From positions 98,309-162,308 of the forward strand of contig NZ_PUQD01000003.1 in the NCBI RefSeq assembly GCF_003331055.1: a stretch of 64,000 nucleotides of DNA, given 5' to 3'. Positions 7,458 to 20,417 of this stretch are shown piece by piece (the first letter of the stretch is position 1; every line of letters begins with the position of its first letter). Under the pieces are notes generated by a model that worked only from the letters and a program-made list of their open reading frames with translations, was not told the origin of the DNA and ran no database searches. Made by a program: the position numbers and the translations under genes. Source of the stretch: Pseudomonas sp. AFG_SD02_1510_Pfu_092 (GTDB taxonomy: Bacteria; Pseudomonadota; Gammaproteobacteria; Pseudomonadales; Pseudomonadaceae).

Positions 7458-8267
7458 TTATTCAATTTCGAACAGACTGTTACGCAACGGCCTCTCACTC
7501 AGTCGCTCCCGTATATCGTCATCTATACGCGGATCATCCGGCTGGTACAGTTTTACCTGCCGGTAGGCATTGATACGATTGATCTCCTCTCCCAGGTAAT
7601 CCCAAACCACCCGGGTGCAGGCCGGGTTGCGCCGGTCGCCGCTGGAAACGCCGGCCTTCAGGCCATTCAGGCGGGTGATGCGGCTTTTGAAGCTGGGGAT
7701 GAGAATGGTCTGGCTCATCTCGTTGTAGGTCAGCGACTCGTAGTCGACCAGGAACATCCGGTCCTGCAACTGGAACGCAGCCCCCAGGTAGCGGCAACGC
7801 ACTTCGGCATGCGGGTCGGTGGCGCTGGAGCGTTCCTGCCGTTCCTGGCGCTCGAACAGAAAGCGCCCGCGTTCTTCCCACAGGTGCACCAGCGACACCA
7901 GCACCGTGCCCGGCACCGACATGCAGTTGGAATACTCCAGGTAATAACCGCAGTAGCGCGACAGGTTCCCGGCGTGGTCGTGCAACGGGCGGAACAGTTC
8001 GCTGATCGGATCGCCGTGCTGCTCGGCCGGGGTCGACACGCGGGCACCGATCAGGCGGCTGAACTGCTCGGGGGGCAAATTCAGCTCGTAATCCTCGACG
8101 CCGAAGAAATCGCCGATGCGCTTGAGGTTGTAAGCCGTCGGGCGGCTCTGCCCGCTCAGGTACTTGTTGAATTGCGCGCGGTTTATCGACAGCTGGCGGC
8201 AAACTTCGGAGATAGAGCGGTAGTGGCTGCAGGCCAGTTTGAGGTTGGTAGCGAAATGATCGCTCAT
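7458..8267 (-). CDS. XRE-type helix-turn-helix transcriptional regulator
   Basis: The 269-residue protein has an N-terminal Cro/CI-type HTH (about residues 18-62: ISEVCRQLSINRAQFNKYLSG followed by the P-T-x-x-N-L-K-R-I pattern). A C-terminal domain of about 200 residues is unfamiliar to me. A longer frame runs back to 8447, but the ATG at 8267 (MSDHFATNLK) fits the HTH start. The gene is divergent from the alanine/glycine symporter at 8447 with a 179-base gap, so control of that symporter is the simplest guess. Its 3' end is only 18 bases from the convergent TSUP gene. Confidence 0.8.
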   Translation of the reverse strand: MSDHFATNLKLACSHYRSISEVCRQLSINRAQFNKYLSGQSRPTAYNLKRIGDFFGVEDYELNLPPEQFSRLIGARVSTPAEQHGDPISELFRPLHDHAGNLSRYCGYYLEYSNCMSVPGTVLVSLVHLWEERGRFLFERQERQERSSATDPHAEVRCRYLGAAFQLQDRMFLVDYESLTYNEMSQTILIPSFKSRITRLNGLKAGVSSGDRRNPACTRVVWDYLGEEINRINAYRQVKLYQPDDPRIDDDIRERLSERPLRNSLFEIE

Positions 8268-8446
8268 GACAGCGGACTCAGGTGACGCGAATGGCGCAAG
8301 TGTAGCATCAAGTCGCACCAAAACAGAGCAAGCCGCGAAATTGTAACCGCTCTTGTCATAGCCAACCATGCGCCCCAACGAATAGCGGTGCGCCTGCCGT
8401 CCGCTGGTCTTTCCACACGAACAATAAGAATCGAGGTCATTTTCCA

Positions 8447-9889
8447 ATGCTCGAAGTAATCAACGATTTCCTCTCGGGGAAACTTCTCATCGTGCTGATC
8501 GTGGGCCTGGGTAGCTACTTCACCATCCGCTCGCGGTTCGTGCAGTTCCGCCATTTCGCCCATATGTTCGGTGTGTTCAAGGAATCGCTGCGCGGCCAGG
8601 CAGGCCAGTTGAGCTCCTTCCAGGCCCTGATGCTGAGCCTTGCAGGCCGTGTGGGCGCCGGTAACATCGCCGGTGTCGGCATTGCCGTGACCCTGGGTGG
8701 CCCGGGCGCCGTGTTCTGGATGTGGGTGACCGCACTGGTGGGCATGTCCAGCAGCTTCTTCGAATGCACCTTGGCCCAGGTCTACAAGCGCGCCGACGGC
8801 GACGGCCTGTACCGTGGCGGCCCGGCGTACTACATCCAGCATGGTCTGAAGCTGAAGAGCATGGCCATCGTGTTCTCGATCCTGCTGCTGGTCACCTACG
8901 GCTTCGCCTTCATCGGACTGCAGTCGTACACCGTGACCCACTCGCTGCAGAATGCCTTCGCCTTCGACCCCAAGCACACCGGCATCGTCCTCGCCGTACT
9001 GCTGGCCATCACCTTCATCGGCGGCATCAAGCGCATCGCCGCGGTGTCGGACCTGCTGGTACCGGTCAAGACCCTGGCCTACATCGGTGTGACCCTGTAC
9101 GTGATCGGCACCCAGATCGAACACGTGCCAGCCATGCTGGAAACCATCTTCAAGAGCGCCTTCGGCCTCGACCCAGCGTTCGCCGGCCTGCTCGGCAGCG
9201 CCATCGTCATGGGCGTGAAGCGTGGCGTGTTCGCCAACGAAGCAGGCCTGGGTAGCGCGCCGAACGTCGCCGCCGTGGCCGCCGTGAAACACCCGGGTGC
9301 CCAGGGCGTGGTCCAGGCCTTCAGCGTGTTCCTCGACACCTTCGTGATCTGCACCTGCACCGCGCTGCTGATTCTGCTGTCGGGCTTCTACACCCCGGGC
9401 TTCGAGGGTGACGGCATCGTCCTGACCCAGAACTCGCTGGCCGCCGTGGTCGGTGACTGGGGCCGTGTGTTCGTCAGCGTGGCACTGTCGCTGTTCGTCT
9501 TCACCTGCATCCTCTACAACTACTACCTGGGCGAGAACAGCCTGCAGTTCCTCAGCCGCAACCGCGTGGTGCTGATGGTGTTCCGTGGCCTGGTGCTGGC
9601 GCTGGTGGTATGGGGTTCGCTGCAAGACCTGTCGACCGTGTTCGCCTTCGCCGACATCACCATGACCTGCCTGGCCTTCGTCAACCTGATTGCCCTGGCC
9701 CTGCTGTTCAAGGTCGGCCTGCGGGTAATGCGCGACTACGACGACCAGCGCAAGGCCGGCGTCGCCCAGCCAGTGTTCGACTCGGCCAAGTTCGCCGACC
9801 TGGACCTGGACCGCAATGCCTGGCCTGCCAATCCGCAGGCGGAAACAGCCACTGACAAAGCAGTCGGCGAAGTCCAGACACAGCGCTGA
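8447..9889 (+). CDS. agcS: Alanine/glycine:sodium symporter (AGCS family)
   Basis: The 480-residue membrane protein shows the AGCS signature: SLAGRVGAGNIAGVGIAVTLGGPGAVFWMW in the first third, and GVKRGVFANEAGLGSAPNVAA followed by HPGAQGVVQAF in the middle. About ten hydrophobic helices are present. The family takes up alanine or glycine with Na+ or H+. The start is supported by GAGG about 12 bases upstream. A strong hairpin terminator follows at 9904, and the next gene is a cytoplasmic asparaginase. Confidence 0.93.
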   Translation: MLEVINDFLSGKLLIVLIVGLGSYFTIRSRFVQFRHFAHMFGVFKESLRGQAGQLSSFQALMLSLAGRVGAGNIAGVGIAVTLGGPGAVFWMWVTALVGMSSSFFECTLAQVYKRADGDGLYRGGPAYYIQHGLKLKSMAIVFSILLLVTYGFAFIGLQSYTVTHSLQNAFAFDPKHTGIVLAVLLAITFIGGIKRIAAVSDLLVPVKTLAYIGVTLYVIGTQIEHVPAMLETIFKSAFGLDPAFAGLLGSAIVMGVKRGVFANEAGLGSAPNVAAVAAVKHPGAQGVVQAFSVFLDTFVICTCTALLILLSGFYTPGFEGDGIVLTQNSLAAVVGDWGRVFVSVALSLFVFTCILYNYYLGENSLQFLSRNRVVLMVFRGLVLALVVWGSLQDLSTVFAFADITMTCLAFVNLIALALLFKVGLRVMRDYDDQRKAGVAQPVFDSAKFADLDLDRNAWPANPQAETATDKAVGEVQTQR

Positions 9890-9903
9890 TATTCTCCCCT
9901 GCC

Positions 9904-9926
9904 AGCCGCCCCGTCCGTGGGCGGCT
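9904..9926 (+). terminator. Terminator of the symporter gene
   Basis: An 8-bp stem AGCCGCCC (9904-9911) with GGGCGGCT (9919-9926) has a 7-base loop and is followed by the pyrimidine stretch TACCTTCTTCC, 14 bases after the stop. Confidence 0.75.
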
Positions 9927-9960
9927 TACCTTCTTCCGCTCACCGCTACGGATACTTCCC

Positions 9961-10947
9961 ATGCGAGCAGTAAAGAATCTCCTCGTCCTCTACACCGGGG
10001 GCACCATCGGCATGCTCGAAACCCCCGAAGGCCTGGCGCCGGCAGGTGGTTTCGAAGCGCGCATGCGCGAACACTTCGCCCACATGGCCGACGCGCCACA
10101 GCTGCGCTGGGCCTTGCAGGAACTGGACCCGCTGCTGGACAGCGCCAACATGCAGCAGCACAACTGGCTGGCGATGCGCGACGCCATCGTCGCTGCCGTG
10201 GAAACTGGGCATGACGGCGTGCTGGTGCTGCACGGTACCGACAGCCTGGCCTACAGCGCGGCGGCGTTGTCGTTCCTGCTGCTGGGCTTGCCGGTACCGG
10301 TGCTGCTGACCGGCTCGATGCTGCCGGCAGGCGCTGCAGACAGCGATGCCTGGGGCAACCTGTGTGGCGCCCTGGGCCAGTTCGAACAGGGGTTGGAAGA
10401 TGGCGTGCAGCTGTACTTCCATGGCCAGCTGCTGCATGGCAGCCGGGCGACCAAACTGCGCAGCGAGGCGTTCGACGCCTTTGTCGCGCTGCCGCGCCAT
10501 CGTGACAGCGAGCGGGCCGGGGCGATTCCCGCAGAACTGGGCTATCAGCACCCGCGCCAGCCGGTGAACGTGGCAGTGGTGCCGGTGTTCCCGGGCTTGC
10601 AGGCCAGCCACTTGCAGGCGCTGCTGGGGAGCGGTGTGCAAGGGTTGCTGCTGGAATGCTATGGCAGCGGTACCGGGCCTTCGGATGACCAGGCTTTGCT
10701 CGATGTGCTGAGCGCGGCACGCCAGCGCGGCGTGATGCTGGCGGCGATCAGCCAGTGCCCTGAAGGGTCGGTGGTGTTCGATACCTATGCAGCCGGTAAC
10801 CGCTTGCGCGGGGCCGGGCTGGTCAGCGGTGGCGGCATGACCCGCGAGGCGGCGCTGGCGAAGATGGTTGCCCTGCTGGGGGCCGGGTTGGATGTCGACA
10901 CGGCAGAGCGTTGGTTTGCCCTGGATCTGTGTGGGGAGCGGGCCTGA
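9961..10947 (+). CDS. ansA: Asparaginase, cytoplasmic type
   Basis: The 328-residue protein contains both asparaginase threonine motifs: LVLYTGGTIG (residues 8-17, nucleophile Thr12 or Thr15) and VLHGTDS (Thr93-Asp94). VLLTGSMLPAG and GLLLECYGSGTGP are also conserved. There is no signal peptide, so it is a cytoplasmic enzyme converting L-asparagine to aspartate and ammonia. It follows the amino-acid symporter in the same direction, behind that gene's terminator, so it probably has its own promoter. Confidence 0.92.
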   Translation: MRAVKNLLVLYTGGTIGMLETPEGLAPAGGFEARMREHFAHMADAPQLRWALQELDPLLDSANMQQHNWLAMRDAIVAAVETGHDGVLVLHGTDSLAYSAAALSFLLLGLPVPVLLTGSMLPAGAADSDAWGNLCGALGQFEQGLEDGVQLYFHGQLLHGSRATKLRSEAFDAFVALPRHRDSERAGAIPAELGYQHPRQPVNVAVVPVFPGLQASHLQALLGSGVQGLLLECYGSGTGPSDDQALLDVLSAARQRGVMLAAISQCPEGSVVFDTYAAGNRLRGAGLVSGGGMTREAALAKMVALLGAGLDVDTAERWFALDLCGERA

Positions 10948-10967
10948 CTGTTGCCTGGTCTGGCCCT

Positions 10968-11054
10968 ATCGCCGGCAAGCCAGCTCCCACAGGGATAGCA
11001 TCAGCCTGAGGGTTATGCAGGCTCTGTGGGAGCGGGCGAGCCCGCGAAGAGGCC
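10968..11054. repeat. Mixed REP pair between ansA and tRNA-Sec
   Basis: Two facing REP units, 10968-10993 (ATCGCCGGCAAGCCAGCTCC type) and 11024-11054 (CTGTGGGAGCGGGCGAGCCC type), are separated by 30 bases. One is the CCGG variant, the other the CGCGGG variant, so the arms pair mainly through the shared GCTCCCACAG part. They fill the gap between the convergent ansA and selC. Confidence 0.85.
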
Positions 11055-11072
11055 CTCACAGGCAAAAGAAAA

Positions 11073-11168
11073 TGGCGGAAGGCAGCGGGAGTCGAACCTG
11101 CCCGGGAACGGCTGCCGTCCCCAACCGGGTTTGAAGCCCGGCCGCGCCACCGGGCGCGATTGCCTTCC
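11073..11168 (-). tRNA. selC: tRNA-Sec (anticodon TCA)
   Basis: Read on the minus strand, this 96-base gene (CCA included) has a long acceptor stem beginning GGAAGGCA and ending TGCCTTCCGCCA, the anticodon loop CTTCAAA with UCA, a long variable arm (GGGACGGCAGCCGTTCCC) and the T-loop GGTTCGACTCC. It closely follows the E. coli selC pattern. It lies 6 bases beyond the stop of selB and supplies the selenocysteine carrier for the formate dehydrogenase encoded at 17193-20261. Confidence 0.97.
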
Positions 11169-11174
11169 TTGAAC

Positions 11175-14527
<3,353 letters not shown>

Positions 14528-14556
14528 CTACCTTGACTATTCCGTTGTCTGTTCTG

Positions 14557-14633
14557 GCCTCTTCGCGGGCGCGCCCGCTCCCACAAGGTTCTGCGCAGGC
14601 CTTTGTGGGAGCGGGCATGCCCGCGAATAGGGC
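14557..14633. repeat. Inverted REP pair between fdhE and selA
   Basis: Two facing CGCGGG-type REP units, about 14557-14588 and 14600-14633, share the GCCCGCTCCCACAA core. They fill most of the 143-base space between selA and fdhE, two genes on the same strand. Depending on use, they would stabilise the end of the fdo mRNA or separate it from sel transcription. Confidence 0.85.
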
Positions 14634-14664
14634 GACTCGGTCTTACAGTGTAGACACTCAGCCA

Positions 14665-15585
14665 CTATCCGGGCGCGAGCATCAGGTTCGGTGCCAGGCG
14701 ATGAAAGCCCTCCTCGTCCAGGCGGATATCCAGCGCCAGGCTGGCCAGGTCGTCGGCCAGCGGTTCAGCCGCCGCATCGTTTTCCAGGTAGTTCTGTTTC
14801 AGGTAGCTGTCGCACCCTGGGCAGCACTCGGCGCGCAGCGGCGCCTTGCCCGGCGCATGGCGGTCATCGTCGAGGCTGGTGTAGCGCAGGTCCGTGCTCG
14901 ACTCGCAGTACACACACTTGACCCGCACCACATGCCATTCGCAGGCGCACAGTGAACAGGCCAGGTAGCGCAGGCCATTGTGCTTGCCACGGTTGCGCAC
15001 CACTCCGGCCATCGCCGGCGAACCGCAGGCCGGGCACTGGGCAAGGCTGCCAGCGGGCTTGAGTTCGGGCGCGGGCAACGCCAACAGCCAGCTGGACCAC
15101 GCCGCCTGCAAGGCCGCGCCAATGAACGGCACCAGCGCTGCGGGTACCGCGTCGTACTGGCCGCCGAGCAAGGCGATGCCCCAGCCCTTGCGCTGCTCGC
15201 CATCACTGCCGCGCAGCACCTGCAACGCATCACCCAGCGGACCGCCGGTTTCACCCTGAAAGCGCTCGAGCAAAGCCTGCAGCCAGACCAGCCACGGCCC
15301 TTCGCGCACCAGGCTGTCGGCCGCCAACGGCGGCAAGCCATGACTTATACACAGGCGCTGACGCTGCTCGGCCACCGGCATGCCAGCAGGCGGGTTATCC
15401 ACAAGCTGCTGCTGGATACGGCACAACCGCGCGACGAGCTTCAGGTAATCCCCCAGGGCATTGCCATCAGCCAGCTGCTCCAGGCGCGCGGCGCGCAGCT
15501 CGAACAGGTTGGCGGGGGGCAGGTGCAGAAACGGTGGCATCACCGCCGACGCTTCGATCTGCCCAGGTTCGAGTATCGTGCTCAA
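14665..15585 (-). CDS. fdhE: Formate dehydrogenase accessory protein FdhE
   Basis: The 306-residue cytoplasmic protein has four CxxC pairs, at about residues 184/187, 210/213, 224/227 and 255/258 (CPACGSP, CSLCACEW, CVYCESS, CPGCDSY). They form the two rubredoxin-like iron sites of FdhE, which is needed for maturation of the Tat-exported formate dehydrogenases. It starts 4 bases after the stop of the cytochrome subunit gene, so it is the last gene of a fdoGHI-fdhE operon, the same order as in E. coli. Confidence 0.94.
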   Translation of the reverse strand: MSTILEPGQIEASAVMPPFLHLPPANLFELRAARLEQLADGNALGDYLKLVARLCRIQQQLVDNPPAGMPVAEQRQRLCISHGLPPLAADSLVREGPWLVWLQALLERFQGETGGPLGDALQVLRGSDGEQRKGWGIALLGGQYDAVPAALVPFIGAALQAAWSSWLLALPAPELKPAGSLAQCPACGSPAMAGVVRNRGKHNGLRYLACSLCACEWHVVRVKCVYCESSTDLRYTSLDDDRHAPGKAPLRAECCPGCDSYLKQNYLENDAAAEPLADDLASLALDIRLDEEGFHRLAPNLMLAPG

Positions 15586-15589
15586 GCGT

Positions 15590-16246
15590 TCATCCTTCTT
15601 TTCGTCCGTGATTGCCTGGCGTCTTGTCGCCAGTCACTTCGCGGTACCACAACTCATGGTGCTTGCGCGCCCAGGCGCGGCTGACCCAGCCATGCAGCAT
15701 GGCGCCGACCGAGCCCTTGATCCAGATGCCGGCGTAGATGTGCACGATAATGCTGAGGATCAGCACGAACGCCGCCAGGGCGTGAAGCAAGGTGGCGAGG
15801 CGAATGGCGCCGATGTCGAAGTAATGACTGAACCAGGCACGCCAGATCACCACGCCGCTGACCAACAGCACCAGCATGCACAGCAACAGGGTCCAGAACA
15901 GCAGCTTCTGCCCGGCGTTGTACTTGCCGATCGCTGGCACGCCGTCCTCCCTGTTCAGCATCACCCGATCGATACGCCGCAGCCATAGCCGATCATTGGC
16001 AGTGATGAAGTTCGCGCGCCAGAAACGCAACACCAGGCCGAGGAAGAACACGAACATCGCCACGCCCAGAAACGGATGCAGAATGCGCGTCCAAGGCCCG
16101 CCGCCGAACAGGTGGCTGAGCCAGAACAGCGCCGGGTGGAACAGCGCCAGCCCGGACAGCCCGGCAAGCATGAACAGGATCGCGACGACCCAGTGGTTGC
16201 TACGTTCGTTGGCGTTGTAGCGCAGGATGGGTTTGTTGTCGTTCAT
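15590..16246 (-). CDS. fdoI: Formate dehydrogenase cytochrome b556 (gamma) subunit
   Basis: The 218-residue membrane protein has four hydrophobic helices and begins [19 protein letters not shown], with the conserved His next to the first helix. [20 protein letters not shown] and [12 protein letters not shown] are family stretches. It binds two haems, anchors the complex in the inner membrane and passes electrons to quinone. Its ATG overlaps the stop of fdoH by 4 bases. Confidence 0.95.
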   Translation of the reverse strand: MNDNKPILRYNANERSNHWVVAILFMLAGLSGLALFHPALFWLSHLFGGGPWTRILHPFLGVAMFVFFLGLVLRFWRANFITANDRLWLRRIDRVMLNREDGVPAIGKYNAGQKLLFWTLLLCMLVLLVSGVVIWRAWFSHYFDIGAIRLATLLHALAAFVLILSIIVHIYAGIWIKGSVGAMLHGWVSRAWARKHHELWYREVTGDKTPGNHGRKEG

Positions 16247-17193
16247 GGTCGCTGCTCCCCTTGCCCGCCGGGCTTGGCCGGATCATAGACATGGACCGAC
16301 GGGTCCACCTGGTGCACGCTTTCATCCTGCGCTGCGGGCTGCTCGTCCTCCTCCACCCGCTGTGGCCCGACCCGCACATAGTGGAAGAACCCGGCCAGTA
16401 CCGCCGCGCCCATGGCCAGCAGCGCCAGCGGTTTGGTGATGCCCTTCCACAGCCCGACCAGCGGGCTGATAACGGGCTGGTCCGGCAGGCCGGCGTACAG
16501 CTTAGGCGTATCGGCATGGTGCAGCACGTACATCACGTGGGTGCCGCCGACGCCGTCCGGGTCATACAGCCCGGCCTGGTCGTAGCCGCGCGACTTCAGG
16601 TCGACGATACGTTCGGCGGCATGCACCTTCATCTCGTCCTTGCTGCCGAACACGATCGCCCCGGTCGGGCAGGTTTTCACGCAGGCTGGCTCCAGGCCTA
16701 CGGTCACGCGGTCGGAACACAGGGTGCACTTGTAGGCCTTGTGGTCCTTCTGCGAGATGCGCGGGATGTTGAACGGGCAGCCGGTGATGCAATAACCGCA
16801 ACCGATGCAATGGTCCTGGTTGAAGTCGACGATGCCGTTGGCGTGCTTGATGATCGCCCCCGGGCTCGGGCAGGCCTTCAGGCAACCTGGCTCGGCGCAG
16901 TGCATGCAGCCGTCCTTGCGGATCAGCCACTCGAGGTTGCCGTCGTCGCGCTCGTGCTCGGTGAAGCGCATCAACGTCCAGGTCTCGGCAGTGAGGTCCT
17001 GGGGGTTGTCGTAGGTGCCGTGGTTGTGGCCGACCTCGTCACGCAGTTCGTTCCACTCCGAACACGCCACCTGGCAGGCCTTGCAGCCGATGCACTTGGT
17101 GGTGTCGATCAGCTTGGCGACTTCCTGCTGCTGGCGTACCGAAGGCGGCACGGTGGTGGTGGCCGAGCGGGCAATGATGTCTTGGCTGGCCAT
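16243..17193 (-). CDS. fdoH: Formate dehydrogenase iron-sulfur (beta) subunit
   Basis: The 316-residue protein carries four ferredoxin-type [4Fe-4S] cysteine sets: [45 protein letters not shown] and CTLCSDRV with CVKTCP. One C-terminal membrane helix follows ([17 protein letters not shown]). It conducts electrons from the selenoprotein alpha subunit to the cytochrome. It has no signal peptide and would be exported by hitch-hiking with FdoG. Its ATG overlaps the fdoG stop by one base (TGATG). Confidence 0.96.
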   Translation of the reverse strand: MASQDIIARSATTTVPPSVRQQQEVAKLIDTTKCIGCKACQVACSEWNELRDEVGHNHGTYDNPQDLTAETWTLMRFTEHERDDGNLEWLIRKDGCMHCAEPGCLKACPSPGAIIKHANGIVDFNQDHCIGCGYCITGCPFNIPRISQKDHKAYKCTLCSDRVTVGLEPACVKTCPTGAIVFGSKDEMKVHAAERIVDLKSRGYDQAGLYDPDGVGGTHVMYVLHHADTPKLYAGLPDQPVISPLVGLWKGITKPLALLAMGAAVLAGFFHYVRVGPQRVEEDEQPAAQDESVHQVDPSVHVYDPAKPGGQGEQRP

Positions 17194-20100
17194 CAGAGTT
17201 TCTCCACTTTGACGAGGAACGACTTGGACTCTGGCGTCTGGGTGTTACCGTCACCCAGGAAAGGCACCAGGGTGTTGGTCAGATAGCCATGCCGCGTGGC
17301 CCCGGTGAAGCCCCAGTGCAGCGGGATGCCGATCTGGTGCACGGTCTGGTTGTTGACCTTGAGCGGGCGAATCCGCTTGGTCACCACCGCCACCGCCTCG
17401 ATATGCCCGCGCTTGCTCGACACCCGCACCCGGTCACCGGCCTTGATGCCCTTCTCGTTGGCCAGCACCTCGCCAATCTCGACGAACTGCTCTGGCTGGG
17501 CGATGGCGTTGAGCCCGCAGTGCTTGCTCCAGAAATGGAAGTGCTCGGTCAGCCGGTAGGTGGTCGCCGCGTACGGGAACTCGTCGTGCGTGCCGAGGGT
17601 TTCCCACACCGAGTCGAAGACCCGCCCGGCCGGGTTGCTGGTGGCCTTCTTGTTCTGCGGATGCAGCAGGTTGATGCCAATCGGCGTCTCGAACGGCTCA
17701 TAGTGCTCGGGGAACGGGCCTTCGGCCATCTTGTCGATGGCGAAGAACCGCGCCACGCCTTCGGGGTTCATGATGAACGGGTTCATCCCCGCCTCGGGCG
17801 GCGAGTCGACCTTGAAGTCGGGCACGTCGGTACCGGTCCAGGCCTTGCCGTTCCACCACACCAGGCGCTTGTTCTGCGGGTCCCACGGCTTGCCTTGCGG
17901 GTCGCTGGAGGCACGGTTGTAGAGGATGCGCCGGTTGGCCGGCCAGGCCCAGGCCCAGTTCTGCACCTGGTGCATGCCGTACGGGTCACTGTTATCGCGG
18001 CGGGCCATCTGGTTGCCTTGCTCGGTCCAACTGCCGGCGAAGATCCAGCAGCCGGATGCAGTGCTGCCGTCATCCTTGAGCTGGCCGAAGCCCGCCAGTT
18101 GCTGGCCGGCCTTGATCACGGCCCCGGTCGGGTCGGTGACGTCGGCTACCGCCCAGCCATTCATTTCCTTGGCCAGTTCCTCCGGGGATGGCTCTTCGGC
18201 AATCTTGTAGGGCCAGCTGATGTTCATCAGCGGGTCGGGGTAGGCGCCGCCCTCGGCCTGGTAGCGTTGGCGCAGGCGCAGGAACAGCTCGCTCATGATG
18301 TGCACATCGGTGCGGGTCTCGCCCGGGCCGTCGGCACCCTTCCAGTGCCACTGCAGCCAGCGGCTGCTGTTGACCAGCGAGCCGTCCTCCTCGGCAAAGC
18401 AGGTGGTGGGCAGGCGGATCACTTCGGTCTGGATATTGGCCGTGTCGACATCGTTGAACGGCCCGGCGTTGCGCCAGAACTCCGAGGTCTCGGTGGCCAG
18501 CGGGTCCATGATCACCAGCCACTTGAGCTTGCCAAGCGCTGCGGTGACGCGGTTCTTGTCCGGCAGCGCGGCGATCGGGTTGAAGCCTTGGCACATGTAG
18601 CCGTTGACCTTGCCCTGCCCCATCATCTCGAACATGCGCAGCACGTCGTACGCAGGTACATCGAGCTTGGGCAGCCAGTCGTAGCCCCAGTTGTTTTCTG
18701 CCGTGGCATTGGCGCCGTACCAGGCCTTCATCAGGCTGACATGGAACTTGCCGTAGTTCTGCCAATACGACAGTTGCCCCGGGCGCAGCGGCTTGGAGGC
18801 GCGCTTGTCGATGTACGCGGCGTAGTCCTGCTCGGCATCGCCAGCCAGGGTCAGGTAACCCGGCAGCGAATTGGACAGCAGGCCGAGGTCGGTCAGGCCC
18901 TGGATATTGGAGTGCCCGCGCAAGGCGTTGACCCCGCCACCCGGCATGCCGACGTTACCCAGCAGCAGCTGGACCATGGCCGCACTGCGAATGATCTGCG
19001 CGCCGATCGAATGCTGCGTCCAGCCCAGCGCGTAGAGAATCGTCATGGTCTTGCCCGGTACCGAGCAGCTGGCGATCTCTTCCCAGATTTTCAGCATCGC
19101 GTCCTGCGGCATGCCACAGGTCATGCTGGCCAGTTCCGGGGTATAGCGGCTGTAATGCTGCTTCATCAGCTGGAACACGCAACGCGGGTGCTGCAAGCTC
19201 GGGTCGACCTTGGCAAAACCGTCTTCGCCCAACTCGTAGCCCCAGCCGGACTTGTCGGCGTATACGCGCTTGGCCTCGTCATAGCCGCTGAACAGCCCGT
19301 CCTCGAAGCCATAGTTCTCTTTGACGATGAACGACACGTCGGTGTAGTTGCGCACGTACTCGTGCTGGATCTTGTCGTTGCTCAGCAGGTAGTTGATCAG
19401 CCCGCCCATGAAGGCGATGTCGGTACCGGTACGGATCGGTGCGTAGTAGTCCGCCACCGAAGCGGTACGGGTAAACCGCGGGTCGACCACGATCAGCCGC
19501 GCCTTGTTGTGCGCCTTGGCCTCGGTCACCCACTTGAAGCCGCACGGATGCGCTTCTGCTGCGTTGCCACCCATCACCAGGACCAGATTCGCGTTGGCGA
19601 TATCGGACCAGTGATTGGTCATGGCGCCACGGCCGTACGTCGGGGCAAGACTTGCCACCGTCGGGCCGTGTCAGACACGAGCCTGGTTATCGAACCCCAG
19701 CATGCCTGTTGCACGGATGACCTTATGGGTCAGGTAGCCAGCCTCGCTGGAGGCGGCGGAGGCAGCGAGAAAACCGGTGGTGAGCCAGCGGTTGACCGTT
19801 TGCCCCTGGGCGTTCTTCTCGATGAAGTTGGCGTCGCGGTCCTGCTTCATCAGGTCGGCGACGCGGTCGAGTGCCTCGTCCCAGCTGACCCGCACCCATT
19901 CCTTACTGCCGGGCTTGCGTACCTGCGGGTACTGCAGGCGGCTCGGGCTGTGGATGAAGTCCAGCAGGCCGGCACCTTTCGGGCACAGGGTGCCGCGGTT
20001 GACCGGGTGGTCGGCGTCACCTTCGATATGGATGATGTTCTGTTTGACATTCTTGCCCGCATCGCCCTGGCTGTACATGATCAGGCCGCAGCCGACCGAG

Positions 20101-20261
20101 CAGTAGGGGCAGGTGTTACGGGTTTCTTTGGTATGCGCCAACTTGAAGTGACGCACCTGCTCGGCGAATGCCGGTGTCGGGGCCATGCCCAACGCCGCAA
20201 GGCTCGAGCCTCCAAGGCCGACGGCGGCGACCTTGAAGAACTGCCGACGGTTCAGGTCCAT
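17193..20261 (-). CDS. fdoG: Formate dehydrogenase alpha subunit, selenocysteine-containing
   Basis: This is one gene read through an in-frame UGA at 19671-19673, which encodes selenocysteine 197. The flanking residues [19 protein letters not shown] match E. coli FdnG/FdoG. The product is 1,022 residues. The N-terminus [17 protein letters not shown] is a Tat signal ending at APAFA-like [17 protein letters not shown] plus GTLCPKGAG bind the [4Fe-4S] cluster, and the rest is a molybdopterin-guanine-dinucleotide oxidoreductase. It oxidises formate in the periplasm. The ATG at 20261 has AGGAG 7 bases upstream; a frame extending to 20387 is rejected. Automated callers would split it in two. Confidence 0.97.
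19640..19673 (-). promoter_or_regulatory. SECIS-like element after the fdoG UGA codon
   Basis: Immediately 3' of the UGA, 14 bases away, the minus strand carries the apical hairpin GGCAAGTCTTGCC (19644-19656). The loop contains the GUCU-type core seen in the E. coli fdnG SECIS. This is the SelB-binding signal that redefines UGA as selenocysteine. The adjacent selA, selB and selC support the reading. Confidence 0.88.
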
Positions 20262-20324
20262 CGTGCACTCCTGATCAGGTGGTGGACGCACGGAACATGG
20301 CCGGCGCCTCTTGGTAGTCACGGT

Positions 20325-20345
20325 GGCGGCCAGTTGATGGCCGCC
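20325..20345 (-). other. Perfect hairpin in the fdoG upstream region
   Basis: GGCGGCC (20325-20331) and GGCCGCC (20339-20345) form a perfect 7-bp stem with a 7-base loop, 64 bases before the fdoG start and 73 bases after the SDR stop. No T-run follows on the minus strand. It could be an RNA leader structure or a weak border between the two genes. I could not place a convincing promoter in this 156-base gap. Confidence 0.4.
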
Positions 20346-20417
20346 AACAGGTAAGACTAGCCAAGAATCGCGAAGGTGCGATGACATGAGTCAGCAGAAG
20401 GCTCTATCGCAGGCCCA

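Noticed and set aside
19659..19673. A nonsense mutation splitting the formate dehydrogenase gene.
   Set aside because: The stop is UGA at the known selenocysteine position, flanking residues match E. coli, a SECIS-like hairpin follows, and selA, selB and selC are adjacent.
20262..20417. A sigma-54 or ANR promoter for fdoG.
   Set aside because: No GG-N10-GC or TTGAT-N4-ATCAA pattern could be found in this gap.
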